A stretch of DNA of 64,000 bases from Bryobacterales bacterium (GCA_020854055.1 JADZGD010000071.1:22747-86746); one strand, 5' to 3'; positions 10,901-21,057 are shown, numbered from the stretch's first letter. The notes: a model not told the origin generated them from the sequence alone. Numbers and translations are program-made.

Positions 10901-11308
10901 AACCGGGTGGGAGAAACCGACGACGGTGCCATCGGGACTCAGTTGAACACGAAACTCCTCTTTATGCGGCGGACGATACCAGCGGGCGCGCCAGCGCCAC
11001 ACCGAGACCTCGCCCTGCATGAGCCGGTTTGCCCGCTCCAGGCCGATTTCACGTTCCAGGTAGATGCGGGCGTCGTCGTCGGGGTCAAACAGGGTCAGGC
11101 TGCGGTAGCCCACCGGAGAGAAGCCCTGGGTTTGTAAAAATCGCTGCGCGGCGGTGGTGATCTGGTCTCGGGTCAGCTTCAGGTTTAAGGAAGCCTGCGG
11201 AAACGCGGCGGTGTAGTTGGCGGAAATGTAGATGGCGGAGGCTGCCGTAACCAGCAGAATCGCTCCAATCAGGAGGCGGTCATTGCGGCTGAGCTGGCTG
11301 GAGGGCAT
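7979..11308 (-). CDS. Giant CPBP (CAAX/Rce1-type) intramembrane protease with two copies of an extracytoplasmic module
   Basis: A 1109-residue multi-spanning membrane protein, far longer than the usual 200-300 residues of CPBP proteases. The protease core carries EExxxR (SEEFWFR, about residues 419-425), WxxxH (WGFLH, ending at 454) and HxxxD (HYTVD, 492-496), which fit Rce1 motifs 1-3. Before and after this core lie two related soluble modules (about residues 41-230 and 615-805), each a tandem PepSY-like pair: compare FTWERQGFRVKEA with FTWENLSFHAGEA, and PESWQRSF with PENWLRNF. Each is followed by transmembrane helices; the second bundle lacks protease motifs. The ATG at 11308 is chosen because the upstream extension would be encoded by a perfect palindrome. 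The gene has a promoter and structured leader upstream. Confidence 0.85.
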   Translation of the reverse strand: MPSSQLSRNDRLLIGAILLVTAASAIYISANYTAAFPQASLNLKLTRDQITTAAQRFLQTQGFSPVGYRSLTLFDPDDDARIYLEREIGLERANRLMQGEVSVWRWRARWYRPPHKEEFRVQLSPDGTVVGFSHPVPEASPGARLARDAAFQKAEAFLKSITSRPQRLIETQLIERPARCDYSFTWERQGFRVKEATYRINIVVQGDRIGEYREGLHIPESWQRSFAAMRSRNQLYALGAEALWVPLVIAAIVWVVISMRRHNIPWRRLLQVSLLVATLVVINQWNQLPFFFDHMPTSSHFANTLALGVLQAMGAGVAMFFYLIIPAAAGEPLYRAMLPSKLSLPGIFTLRGIYTKKFFLGTLTGYGFAAAHLAYVVAFYLIGRRFGVWSPQDVSYSDLISTWLPWIYPLATALMAAASEEFWFRLFAIPMLRQLFRWTPLALVVPALIWGFLHANYPQEPAYIRGVEVGLIGIAAGVLMLRFGIITTLVWHYTVDAVLMSTFLFQSENWYFRLSGVLVGGAVLFPLLISLAGYARRGSFKGDEQVLNSSLDRAAQLAEQESLPAGGGVESDAALPVPAPQRLWPKRWIYVAAVLAVTAGVFARPVIVGSWIRIGSAETRAEEVAGQALRTRGVDPTRWMRASRFLSNIGSAEFEYLREVAGIHSAEQILRQYTTSGVWVVRYFQPQRREQWQVILTAGAQLFRIDHELEETAPGPRLSSQDALQVADRFLAARGINPASYRLVDSEQEHRDNRTDHAFTWENLSFHAGEARARLSLRINGDEPSQFRKFLKLPENWLRNFNRPRLQAFLLPGLLGAIGLPALVVFLRRLSGRHAPGAPAHRYHWRAYLTVAGAGLALSALSSWNDSRLLFTAYDTATPLGNFMAQVWIMRLLGIVFLTLLALVAAMVVDVFWQLTLHGVRFNAPSVTTTLALAALFAAGTRLLVAIAQAVPGPWPSIPVWQVPGAGTWLPAITVLQHSFLALMAVTVVLAVALLGGRHFLTRRAQRVFIGVACFATAAGSAQTVQQFAAFAFLIAASIAVLLLVLRTCGGDLVSYVVAFYWAHLSSRVLVLLVQPDAALRWNGVLAAAVAITAGIWLILRSVPSRRAV

Positions 11309-11350
11309 CGCCAATATTGGAGCATACGGCGTGTTCCCGCGCGTATACAG

Positions 11351-11379
11351 AAATGCCCATCCTTGAAGGATGGGCATTT
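11351..11379. repeat. Perfect 29-base inverted repeat
   Basis: AAATGCCCATCCTT is followed by a single G and its exact reverse complement. Read on the minus strand, the stem ends in ATTTCTG, a short T-run, so it could act as a weak terminator or attenuator 42 bases before the CPBP start codon. It could also be one copy of a genome-wide intergenic repeat. Confidence 0.75.
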
Positions 11380-11382
11380 GAA

Positions 11383-11399
11383 CCCCGACTCAGACGGGG
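11383..11399. repeat. GC-rich hairpin CCCCG / CGGGG
   Basis: Five-base-pair stem with the seven-base loop ACTCAGA, three bases from the 29-base palindrome. The two together form a double-hairpin element in the CPBP leader. Confidence 0.55.
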
Positions 11400-11463
11400 C
11401 GATGTTTAAAGGGAGAATCAGATTCGACGGTATCGCAACCGTAAAATCTTTGCTGTGATTTGG

Positions 11464-11492
11464 ATATTAGGCGGTCGGCGAGGTGAAGTCAA
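11464..11492 (-). promoter_or_regulatory. Sigma-70-type promoter of the CPBP protease gene
   Basis: On the minus strand TTGACT (11492-11487) is followed after exactly 17 bases by TAATAT (11469-11464). The -35 matches the consensus in five of six positions and the -10 in four. The predicted start is near 11457. Confidence 0.5.
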
Positions 11493-11677
11493 GCAAAAAA
11501 GCCGGAGGCTCAACTATGGCTCCAAATTATTGATAAGCAATAGTTTACAGCTTTAGCAACGGATGTAAAATTAATACCGGCGGTCTTCATTCTGGGCTTT
11601 TCGGCCTGTGGAAAACTGGCTAGAAGCCTGAATCTATTGAGGATTTCGATTTAATCTCAACGTGGAAATTCTAGCCC
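11493..11677. other. Intergenic remainder without recognised feature
   Basis: This is the promoter-distal part of the only gap over 300 bases (11309-11677). It is locally AT-richer than the surroundings and lies downstream of the DUF6599-type gene. I see no open frame, no tRNA-like fold and no convincing terminator with a T-tract. Confidence 0.5.
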
Positions 11678-12609
11678 TCAGCGGCGTTGTTGATCGTCGA
11701 TATGCAGTACGATCATCGCTTCAGGTTCTCCTTTGGTGCCGGATAACTTCCTTTGTAGCAGACGGATAGCGGAAAACAGCAAGCCTGCGACGAGACAAAA
11801 AACGATCACGATTCCAGCCAGGGCGAAGATGCTAAGTAGCATGCTTCCGATGCTGCGAACCTGCTGGTTGGGAGTCCTCTCGTTCCAGGTGACCTGCGCC
11901 TGATACCTTACTTTGGACAGAACGATTTCGGCCACATCGCGCGTTGGGGCGCTGGTTACCACCGCGATCAGGGGGCCGTCACGCTTCACCATCACGTTGG
12001 ATAGTTTTTGGAACTCGGGCATTTGCGCCCGGGCGATCTGGTGGCTCGGGTAGGAAAAGACAGTTAAACGCAAAGGGCCGGCTTTCGTTTTGTATTCCAG
12101 CGTCTCACCCTCGGTACCGAAGTGGAATCCGGCAGCTGATGGTGGGATTGAAGGAACGAACTTCGCCAGCGCCACGGGGCCTAGTATGTAGCGTGCGGAA
12201 CCCGGAATGGGATCTTTAGGAAGAAAGCCTGGCAGTGGCGGCAGCGGAGACTGCTCCAGGCGTGGCAGCACGACATAGAGCTTGTCAAACTCGTTGCCGG
12301 CAGGTTTCGGACCTTGAAACTCCAGGATGTAGTTACCGAGCCGCATCAACCCTTTGGGTTGCGGCTTCTCGCCTTCGAGCCAGTCGAGAATCGCGAGCGC
12401 ACCAGTGGAGTCTCGAGCGCGCCAGGCGGTAGCGAGCAGCTTTCCGTCTCCGTACTCGGCCCGTTCACCGGCCTCGAAGCCATATTCGCCGGCGAGTGAG
12501 GCATCGGGAAGCGTTACCGTAGTGACCTTGCCGCGCGTAAGACCGTTCAGTTGCTGCGGCCAGATGGCGCCCCAAGCGGCGGGCGCGGCCAGCAACAACA
12601 GGAGCGGCG

Positions 12610-12625
<16 letters not shown>
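11678..12625 (-). CDS. DUF6599-type membrane-anchored extracytoplasmic protein
   Basis: A 315-residue protein with a signal peptide at residues 1-19, an extracytoplasmic domain to about residue 255, one strong transmembrane helix (around residues 260-285) and a short basic cytoplasmic tail. It resembles Acidobacteriota proteins annotated as DUF6599, of unknown function. It contains no catalytic motif that I can point to. The ATG at 12625 lies inside the 3' end of secA (16-base overlap), so it is probably translated with secA. A role near the Sec translocon is only an inference from position. Confidence 0.7.
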
Positions 12626-15456
<2,831 letters not shown>

Positions 15457-15523
15457 GGAACTCCACCTTTAATTTTAGCGCACGGGGTGGAGATGGACGA
15501 AAAAGAACGGTTGCGGGGCGGGT

Positions 15524-16714
15524 CTACTTCAGGAAACGATCGAGAGTGGCGTACAGCTCCTCGGCCTGGACGGGCTTCGGAACAAACGCCTGCATGCCGT
15601 ATTCGCGGCACAGGTGGCGGTACTCGTCGGAGGTATTGGCGGTAAAGGCCAGAATCGGCGTGCCGGCATAGCCGTTAATCCGGCGGATGGCGGCGGTGGC
15701 TTCGATACCGTCCATGCCGGGCATCTGGAGGTCCATGAGAATCAGGTCGTAATGGCGGCCACCGACGGTAGCGATCGCATCGGCGCCGCTGTCGACACAG
15801 TCGACCTGGTATCTGCGCCGGCGAAGTATATGCGTGACAACCTGTTGCGCCACGTGATTGTCCTCGACCACCAGAATTCGGACAGCGTTGGCCGTTGCGC
15901 GGCGGGAGGATTCGTGAGCGGTGCTGAGCCCCGGGTGGACCGGAATTTTCAATGGGATCCGGACGCGAACCGTGGTGCCGCGGCCGGGCTGGCTGTCCAC
16001 GGTGATCTGGCCGTTGAGCAGGTGGGCCACCTTCTGGGAGATTGCCATGCCCAGGCCGAGTCCGGAGTATGAACGTGCCAAACCGGACTCCACCTGGCGA
16101 AACGAGTCGAAGATCAATCGCAGATGCTGCTGCGAAATTCCGATTCCAGTATCACGAATCTCGACGGTGATCAGCGATGTCGCCTCATCCGTGGTCTCCC
16201 CGAAGGCTCGGATCTCCACGCTGCCCCGAGGTGTGAATTTAATGGCGTTATCAAGCAGCGGCGCCAAGAGTTGGCGAATTCGCACGGCGTCGCCGAGAAC
16301 CAGGCTGGGGACGGTGACGTCAGTCGCATTAACAATGGCGAGCCCCTTCGCTTCGGCCTTCAGGCGGTGCTGCTCCACGCTGGCACGGATCGTTTCGTGC
16401 AAATGAATCTCGCCCTCCTCAACCGGCTGGTTCCCAGCGGTCAGAGCAGAGTATTCGAGCGTGGCGTTGAGAATCTCGAGCAGATTTTCGGCGCACATCC
16501 GCGCCGTGCCGATATACTCCTTCTGCTCTTCGTCGAGTGTGGTCTCCATGACCAGGTCGATCATGCCGAGGATGCCGCTGAGAGGTGTGCGGATCTCGTG
16601 GTTGAGGCTGGCCAGAAACTGGCCCTTGAGCCTGGTCAACTCATCCGGCTCACCCGCCGTCATGGTGACCGCGTCGCTTGGAAATGATCTTGTTTGATCC
16701 ACCACTCTGGACAT
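15524..16714 (-). CDS. Soluble hybrid histidine kinase (HisKA-HATPase-receiver)
   Basis: A 396-residue cytoplasmic two-component protein. The phosphoacceptor is H39 in NHEIRTPLSG; the ATPase domain shows N box LLDNAIKFTP, G1 RDTGIGIS and G2 GLGLGMAIS; the C-terminal receiver has its acceptor aspartate at D328 (LMDLQMPGMDG) and K380 (PKP). There is no transmembrane helix and no PAS, GAF or other sensor domain: the N-terminal 25 residues are short and unstructured. Signal input must come from a partner or from the kinase's own fold. The start is uncertain (16714 or the ATG at 16663); longer forms would overlap the divergent S41 gene. Confidence 0.85.
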   Translation of the reverse strand: MSRVVDQTRSFPSDAVTMTAGEPDELTRLKGQFLASLNHEIRTPLSGILGMIDLVMETTLDEEQKEYIGTARMCAENLLEILNATLEYSALTAGNQPVEEGEIHLHETIRASVEQHRLKAEAKGLAIVNATDVTVPSLVLGDAVRIRQLLAPLLDNAIKFTPRGSVEIRAFGETTDEATSLITVEIRDTGIGISQQHLRLIFDSFRQVESGLARSYSGLGLGMAISQKVAHLLNGQITVDSQPGRGTTVRVRIPLKIPVHPGLSTAHESSRRATANAVRILVVEDNHVAQQVVTHILRRRRYQVDCVDSGADAIATVGGRHYDLILMDLQMPGMDGIEATAAIRRINGYAGTPILAFTANTSDEYRHLCREYGMQAFVPKPVQAEELYATLDRFLK

Positions 16715-16867
16715 CAGATCGGCAGATTTTGCATAGGGGTTTAGACATTTTTCTTCGCGTCGGGGATGAGATGGAGCGGAGATCGCGCTCCTATTGGCAA
16801 CCGATGAGGTTCGGAACCGTCTGATATACTTGTAAGGAGTAGGAACTGGGGAGGGAGGAGTCTGTTC

Positions 16868-16883
16868 GGACCCGGCCGGGTCC
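16868..16883. repeat. Perfect 16-base palindrome GGACCCGGCCGGGTCC
   Basis: The palindrome lies 38 bases before the S41-like gene and about 150 bases before the divergent kinase gene. It could be an operator for a dimeric regulator or an RNA hairpin. The purine-rich GGGGAGGGAGGAG just upstream is too far from the ATG to act as its ribosome-binding site unless the palindrome folds and brings it closer. Confidence 0.45.
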
Positions 16884-16921
16884 CCGGTCAAAAATCTCCA
16901 ACCGGCACCCTCGGAACCCGT

Positions 16922-18235
16922 ATGAACAGAAGCTTTAAGTATGCGATCGTGACGACTTCGGCACTGCTGGCAGGCATGCTGCTGCTGGGGTCGGTGATGG
17001 GTAAGACCACCGCGCCGGATGATCCCTACCGGCACCTGGGCGTCCTAACCGACGTACTGATGAAGATCAAGAGCGATTATGTGGAGGAGCCGAACGTAAA
17101 GAACGTTACGGTCGGCGCCATCAACGGATTGCTCGAGTCCGTAGACCCGTTCGCTTCCTACCTGAACGCCGACCAGTACAAGTCGTACCTGAAGGCGAAG
17201 GGTGAGCACCAGGGCGATGTTGGGCTGATCCTCTCCCGGAGGTTCGGATATGTCAGCGTGGTGGGTTCTGTTTCCGGCTCCCCGGCTGCCAAGGCTGGTC
17301 TGAGCACCGGGGACATGATCGAGACCATCAAGGGAGTCGCGACCAGGGACATGCCACTGGCCTATGCCGGTTTGCTGCTCAAAGGAGAACCTGGCAGCAC
17401 GATCGAGTTGACGGTGCTGCGGGCCCGCCGCAACCCGGAGCCACAGAAGATTTCACTCACCCGTGCCGTGCTGAAGTTCCCGCCGGTGGAATCGAAGATG
17501 CTTGCCGATAACATCGGCTATATCGGGGCCAGCAGCCTGGAAGCAGGCAAGGTTGCGGAAGTGGAGAGCGCGGCGGTGACTCTGGAAAAACAGGGAGCCC
17601 GAAAGCTGATCCTCGATCTGCGTGACAACGCCTGGAGCGACCCGGCGGCAGGTATCGATCTAGCCTCCGGCTTCGTGGCCAAGGGATTGCTCGGGTACTT
17701 GCAGGGGCAAAAGGTGCCCCGGAAGAATTTCAACGCCACCGCGCCGAAAGTGAATCCCGACATTCCGTTAGTGGTATTGACCAACCGCGGAACGGCGCGG
17801 GGAGCGGAAGTTGCGGCCGCGGCGCTGGAGGACAGTAAGCGGGCCGAGGTGGTTGGCGAGAGGACGTACGGTTACGCGGGCCTCGAGAGGACGGTGACGC
17901 TCGATGACGGTTCGGCGGTAATTCTGGCGGTAGCTAAGTATTATTCGCCGGCCGGCAAGTCCATTCAAGACATGGGAGTAGCGCCGACGGTTCCGGTTGC
18001 GCAGTTGGATGTCAGTCTGTCGCCGGACGGCGATGAGGATTCCACCGCCGCTGAACCTGGCGCAGAGGCGAAGTCCAAGCCGGGCGACGACCCGATTTTG
18101 AAAAAGGCGGTGGAAGTACTGTCAAAGGGGCTGCAGGCGTCCGGTACATCGGGATCGCCGGCCGATTCCGCTCACCCGGGCGCGGTACTTGGACCGCTGA
18201 ACGTTCCAAAGAATCCCAACAGGCAGAACCAATGA
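16922..18235 (+). CDS. Carboxyl-terminal processing protease (S41/CtpA) homologue lacking catalytic residues
   Basis: A 437-residue exported or membrane-anchored protein (hydrophobic residues 8-26) with S41 N-terminal helices, a PDZ domain (about 98-170) and an S41 core. In Tsp/CtpA proteases the nucleophile lies in a SASASE motif and the general-base Lys in GxxTFGK. Here the segment reads NRGTARGAEV, placing R293 where the serine belongs, and GERTYGYAG, placing Y318 where the lysine belongs; only the conserved D304 remains. It is thus predicted to be a pseudoprotease that binds peptides through the PDZ. No Shine-Dalgarno sequence directly precedes the ATG. The tail after residue ~360 is low complexity. 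Confidence 0.85.
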   Translation: MNRSFKYAIVTTSALLAGMLLLGSVMGKTTAPDDPYRHLGVLTDVLMKIKSDYVEEPNVKNVTVGAINGLLESVDPFASYLNADQYKSYLKAKGEHQGDVGLILSRRFGYVSVVGSVSGSPAAKAGLSTGDMIETIKGVATRDMPLAYAGLLLKGEPGSTIELTVLRARRNPEPQKISLTRAVLKFPPVESKMLADNIGYIGASSLEAGKVAEVESAAVTLEKQGARKLILDLRDNAWSDPAAGIDLASGFVAKGLLGYLQGQKVPRKNFNATAPKVNPDIPLVVLTNRGTARGAEVAAAALEDSKRAEVVGERTYGYAGLERTVTLDDGSAVILAVAKYYSPAGKSIQDMGVAPTVPVAQLDVSLSPDGDEDSTAAEPGAEAKSKPGDDPILKKAVEVLSKGLQASGTSGSPADSAHPGAVLGPLNVPKNPNRQNQ

Positions 18236-18265
18236 GTTCGCCCGTGGAACTACAGGAGATCTGCA

Positions 18266-18610
18266 ATGCCGATCTATGAGTATAAGTGTGCGAAGTGCGC
18301 GAAGGTCTTTGAAGTTTTGCAGAAGTTCTCTGATGAACCGCTGAAGGTTCACGAGAACTGCGGTGGCGCGGTGCAGCGCCTGATTTCTCCGCCCGTGTTC
18401 CAGTTCAAAGGGAGTGGCTGGTACATCACCGACTACGCCCATAAACACGGTTCAAGCGCGACGAACGGCGACGGGCACAACGGTTCCTCCAACGGTACTT
18501 CAAATGGCGCCTCGAACGCGCCGGCGAAGGAGAGTCCCAAGGAGAGTTCCAAGGACGGCGCGGCGCATGGCGCGGAGAGCAAACCGGCGGCGCCGGCTCC
18601 TAAATCGTAG
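18266..18610 (+). CDS. FmdB-like zinc-ribbon protein with Asn/Gly/Ser-rich tail
   Basis: A 114-residue protein. The N-terminal 45 residues match FmdB-type putative regulatory zinc ribbons (MPIYEYKCAKCAKVFE). The first knuckle is C8-x2-C11; the second, normally CxxC, is H29-x2-C32 here. The segment VQRLISPPVFQFKGSGWYITDY is typical of the family. From residue 60 the chain is repetitive (NGSSNGTSNGASN, then KESPKESSKDG) and rich in Ala, Ser, Lys and Pro. SD AGGAG precedes the ATG. It lies 30 bases after the S41-like gene and before a clear terminator, so both are probably one transcript. Confidence 0.8.
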   Translation: MPIYEYKCAKCAKVFEVLQKFSDEPLKVHENCGGAVQRLISPPVFQFKGSGWYITDYAHKHGSSATNGDGHNGSSNGTSNGASNAPAKESPKESSKDGAAHGAESKPAAPAPKS

Positions 18611-18638
18611 CCGGTTCTCCGCTTATTCGACTACAGGA

Positions 18639-18660
18639 GACCGCCCACGGGCGGTCTTTT
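18639..18660 (+). terminator. Rho-independent terminator after the S41-like/FmdB genes
   Basis: GACCGCCC and GGGCGGTC form a perfect 8-bp stem with a two-base loop, followed by TTTT. It lies 28 bases after the FmdB stop codon. Confidence 0.8.
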
Positions 18661-18745
18661 CGCGTCTTTGGGCGCAGTAAAATACCGAAGGAGGCTCCGG
18701 CGGATTGCCGCGTGCAACGGCCGGCAGAGCAGGAGGCGATTTGGC

Positions 18746-20077
18746 ATGGTGTCGACAAGAAGGGCATTTCTCGGCTCAGCCGGGCTGGTGGGGTTGGCGG
18801 GGCAAGCGATCGCGGAGCCAGCGCCCGCCGCCAATGACCGGATTCAAATCGGCCTGATCGGTGCCGGCGGGATGGGGCAGGGCGACGCCCGCTTTGCCAC
18901 TTCGCTTCCCGGTATTCAACTGGTGGCGGCGGCAGATTGCTATGACGGACGCCTGGAGCACGTACGGGAGGTGTGGGGACCACAGGTGGCCATCACCCGT
19001 GACTACCGTGAATTGTTGACCCGAAAGGATGTTGACGCCGTGATTATCGCCACGCCGGATCACTGGCATTCGATCATCACAGTGGATGCACTGAACGCCG
19101 GGAAGCACGTCTACTGCGAGAAGCCGATGGTTCAGAAGGTCGAAGATGGTCCGGCCGTGGTGGAGGCGCAAAAGCGTACCGGCCGCGTGCTTCAGGTGGG
19201 CAGCCAGTATGTCACCTCGCTGGTGTTCCAGAAGGCCCGGGACCTGTACCGCGAAGGATCGATCGGCCAATTGAACATGGTAGAGGCATGGCTGGACCGC
19301 AACACCGCCCTTGGCGCCTGGCAGTATTCCATCCCTCCCGACGCAAGCGAACAGACCGTGGACTGGGATCGGTTCCAGGGCCGGGCGCCCCACCGGCCGT
19401 TTGACGCGAAGCGTGTTTTTCGTTGGCGTAACTATCAGGACTACGGCACCGGAGTGGCGGGCGACCTGTTTGTTCATCTGCTCAGTGGACTGCACCTGGT
19501 GACCAGTTCGCAGGGTCCGGCGAGAATCTTCGCCACCGGCGGCCTGCGCTACTGGAAGGACGGCCGTGACGTGCCGGACGTGATGCTGGCGCTGCTCGAT
19601 TATCCGAAATCGGCCGAGCATCCCGAATTCACCCTTGTACTCAAGGTCAATCTGAAAGCCGGGAGTTCGAACGAGAATTTTGGATTCCGTTTCATCGGTG
19701 ACGAAGGGATCATGACGACTTCGATGACCGAACTGACGCTCGGTAAAGCAGTGCCGCAAAAGGAACCGGGCTACTCGATCGGCACCTTTAGCACAGCAAT
19801 CCAGCAGGAGTTTTTGAAACAGTACCGGGAGCGTTACCCGCAGAAACCCGCTGCGGAACCCGCTGCCTCACGGGAGAACGAATATCAGTACGTGCCGGGC
19901 GACAACGCCCATCTGGAGCATCATCGCCGGTTCTACAATTCAATACGCACCGGAGCGCCGTCGGTGGAAGACGCCATCTTCGGATACCGCGCGGCCGGGC
20001 CGGCATTGCTGTGTAATGTAAGCTACGCCGAAAAGCGCGCCTGCGGGTGGGATCCGAACGCAATGCGGCGTACATAG
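18746..20077 (+). CDS. Tat-exported Gfo/Idh/MocA-family oxidoreductase
   Basis: A 443-residue NAD(P)-dependent sugar or inositol dehydrogenase-like protein. A twin-arginine signal (STRRAFLGSAGLVGLAG) precedes the Rossmann fold, whose dinucleotide loop reads GLIGAGGMGQGD near residue 43. The family motif EKP is visible in HVYCEKPMVQK, and a DHWHS segment precedes it. Such exported Gfo/Idh/MocA proteins are abundant in Acidobacteriota and Planctomycetota; their substrates are mostly unknown. I chose ATG 18746, nine bases after an AGGAGG ribosome-binding site. A TAAAAT box at 18678 could be part of its promoter. Confidence 0.88.
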   Translation: MVSTRRAFLGSAGLVGLAGQAIAEPAPAANDRIQIGLIGAGGMGQGDARFATSLPGIQLVAAADCYDGRLEHVREVWGPQVAITRDYRELLTRKDVDAVIIATPDHWHSIITVDALNAGKHVYCEKPMVQKVEDGPAVVEAQKRTGRVLQVGSQYVTSLVFQKARDLYREGSIGQLNMVEAWLDRNTALGAWQYSIPPDASEQTVDWDRFQGRAPHRPFDAKRVFRWRNYQDYGTGVAGDLFVHLLSGLHLVTSSQGPARIFATGGLRYWKDGRDVPDVMLALLDYPKSAEHPEFTLVLKVNLKAGSSNENFGFRFIGDEGIMTTSMTELTLGKAVPQKEPGYSIGTFSTAIQQEFLKQYRERYPQKPAAEPAASRENEYQYVPGDNAHLEHHRRFYNSIRTGAPSVEDAIFGYRAAGPALLCNVSYAEKRACGWDPNAMRRT

Positions 20078-20118
20078 ATCACAGAGCGGGGGGCACAGAG
20101 CGGACGAACTTCACTCAA

Positions 20119-20970
20119 TCAGTGTTTCAGAACCTCGTTCAAGGCTCCCTGGCGATAGCCTTCCAGATCGAGCGTGACATAGTGGAAGCCAAGCGGCTTA
20201 AAGATGGCCACAAAGGCTGCCGCCATTTCCAGCGTGAGCGCGCGTTCCAGCTCCTCGGGCGCAATCTCCAGCCGTACCAGTTCACCGTGGAAACGCACGC
20301 GGAACTGGCTGAAGCCGAGAGCCTTGATGGCCTCTTCTCCGGCTTCCACCGTCTTAACCGTCTTCGCCGTGACCGGTGTGCCATAGGGAACACGGGAGGA
20401 GAGGCACGCCGAAGCGGGCCGGTTCCAGGTGGGTAATCCGGCGCGGCGGGAGAGTTCGCGGATTTCGGCCTTGCGCAGGCCGGCTTCCGCCAGCGGCGCC
20501 TTCACGTTGTGAAGGTTGGCGGCATTCTGGCCGGGCCGGTAGTCGCCCAGGTCATCCACATTGACGCCGTAGATTATGTGCGGAATGTCATGCTGCCGTC
20601 CGAATTCCTCCAGGCAGTGGAAGAGTTCGTCTTTGCAATGAAAACAGCGATCGGGAGCGTTCTTGACGTAGTCGGGATTATCGAACTCGCGAGTTTCAAT
20701 GTATTGGTGGCGCAAGCCACAGCGGCGGGCGAACTCCTCGGCATCCCGCTTGTGAGAGGACGCGAGCGATGCTGAATCGGCTGTGATGGCCACTGACTGA
20801 TCACCGAGCGCCTGGTGCGCTGCCCAGGCGAGATACGCCGAGTCCGTGCCGCCCGAGTAAGCGACCATCACACGACCGAGGTCACGCAGAATCGCAAACA
20901 GACGGCTTTCTTTTTGATCGAGCAACACCGGGTCAAACTTTTCCGGGCCGAGCGATACTAAAGCTGCCAT
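20119..20970 (-). CDS. larE: LarE-like ATP-dependent sulfur transferase (nickel-pincer cofactor synthesis)
   Basis: A 283-residue PP-loop ATPase. The adenylating motif SGGTDS lies at residues 39-44. In characterised LarE a cysteine in the (S)ACL(A/S)SR(I/V)PYG motif gives up its sulfur to build the nickel-pincer nucleotide of lactate racemase; here it is C189 in SACLSSRVPYG. Only one cysteine is in that motif, so it fits the sacrificial single-turnover type rather than the [4Fe-4S] type with three. RCFHCKDELF carries another Cys pair. larB, larC and larA are not in the window. The ATG at 20970 has no ribosome-binding site but a TATAAT box eight bases upstream. Confidence 0.88.
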   Translation of the reverse strand: MAALVSLGPEKFDPVLLDQKESRLFAILRDLGRVMVAYSGGTDSAYLAWAAHQALGDQSVAITADSASLASSHKRDAEEFARRCGLRHQYIETREFDNPDYVKNAPDRCFHCKDELFHCLEEFGRQHDIPHIIYGVNVDDLGDYRPGQNAANLHNVKAPLAEAGLRKAEIRELSRRAGLPTWNRPASACLSSRVPYGTPVTAKTVKTVEAGEEAIKALGFSQFRVRFHGELVRLEIAPEELERALTLEMAAAFVAIFKPLGFHYVTLDLEGYRQGALNEVLKH

Positions 20971-20984
20971 ACAAGTCAATTATA
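20971..20984 (-). promoter_or_regulatory. Possible leaderless promoter -10 box of larE
   Basis: A perfect TATAAT (20984-20979 on the minus strand) ends eight bases before the ATG of larE, and there is no Shine-Dalgarno sequence. No convincing -35 element is seen 16-18 bases upstream. The transcript would begin at or near the A of the start codon. Confidence 0.45.
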
Positions 20985-21028
20985 AAGGAGGGCGCCATCT
21001 GGTGCTTGGCGTCCCGCTTTTACATTTT

Positions 21029-21057
21029 TTTACGAACGATCTCACCATCAGGATAAC
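21029..21057 (+). promoter_or_regulatory. Candidate promoter for the DUF5666-like/TonB-receptor pair
   Basis: TTTACG (21029-21034) and GATAAC (21052-21057) are 17 bases apart, each matching the sigma-70 consensus in four of six positions. The leader of about 50 bases contains CCCCGCGGGG (21095-21104), a palindrome that overlaps the GGGGAG ribosome-binding site and could mask it. Confidence 0.35.

Larger units (their letters stand above)
11309..11457 (-). promoter_or_regulatory. Structured 5' leader of the CPBP protease gene (three hairpins)
   Basis: If transcription starts near 11457 from the promoter at 11464-11492, the mRNA has a leader of about 150 bases before the ATG at 11308. In 5'-3' order of the minus strand it holds a 5-bp hairpin (11442-11427), a 5-bp GC hairpin with 7-base loop (11399-11383) and a perfect 14-bp palindrome with one central base (11379-11351). 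No Shine-Dalgarno sequence is evident before the ATG. A cis-regulatory RNA or attenuator is possible; no known riboswitch class was recognised. Confidence 0.4.

Noticed and set aside
16715..17035. Longer N terminus of the hybrid kinase (to 17035).
   Set aside because: It would overlap the first 114 bases of the divergent S41-like gene and its composition (Pro, Arg, Ser) is unlike a kinase sensor domain.
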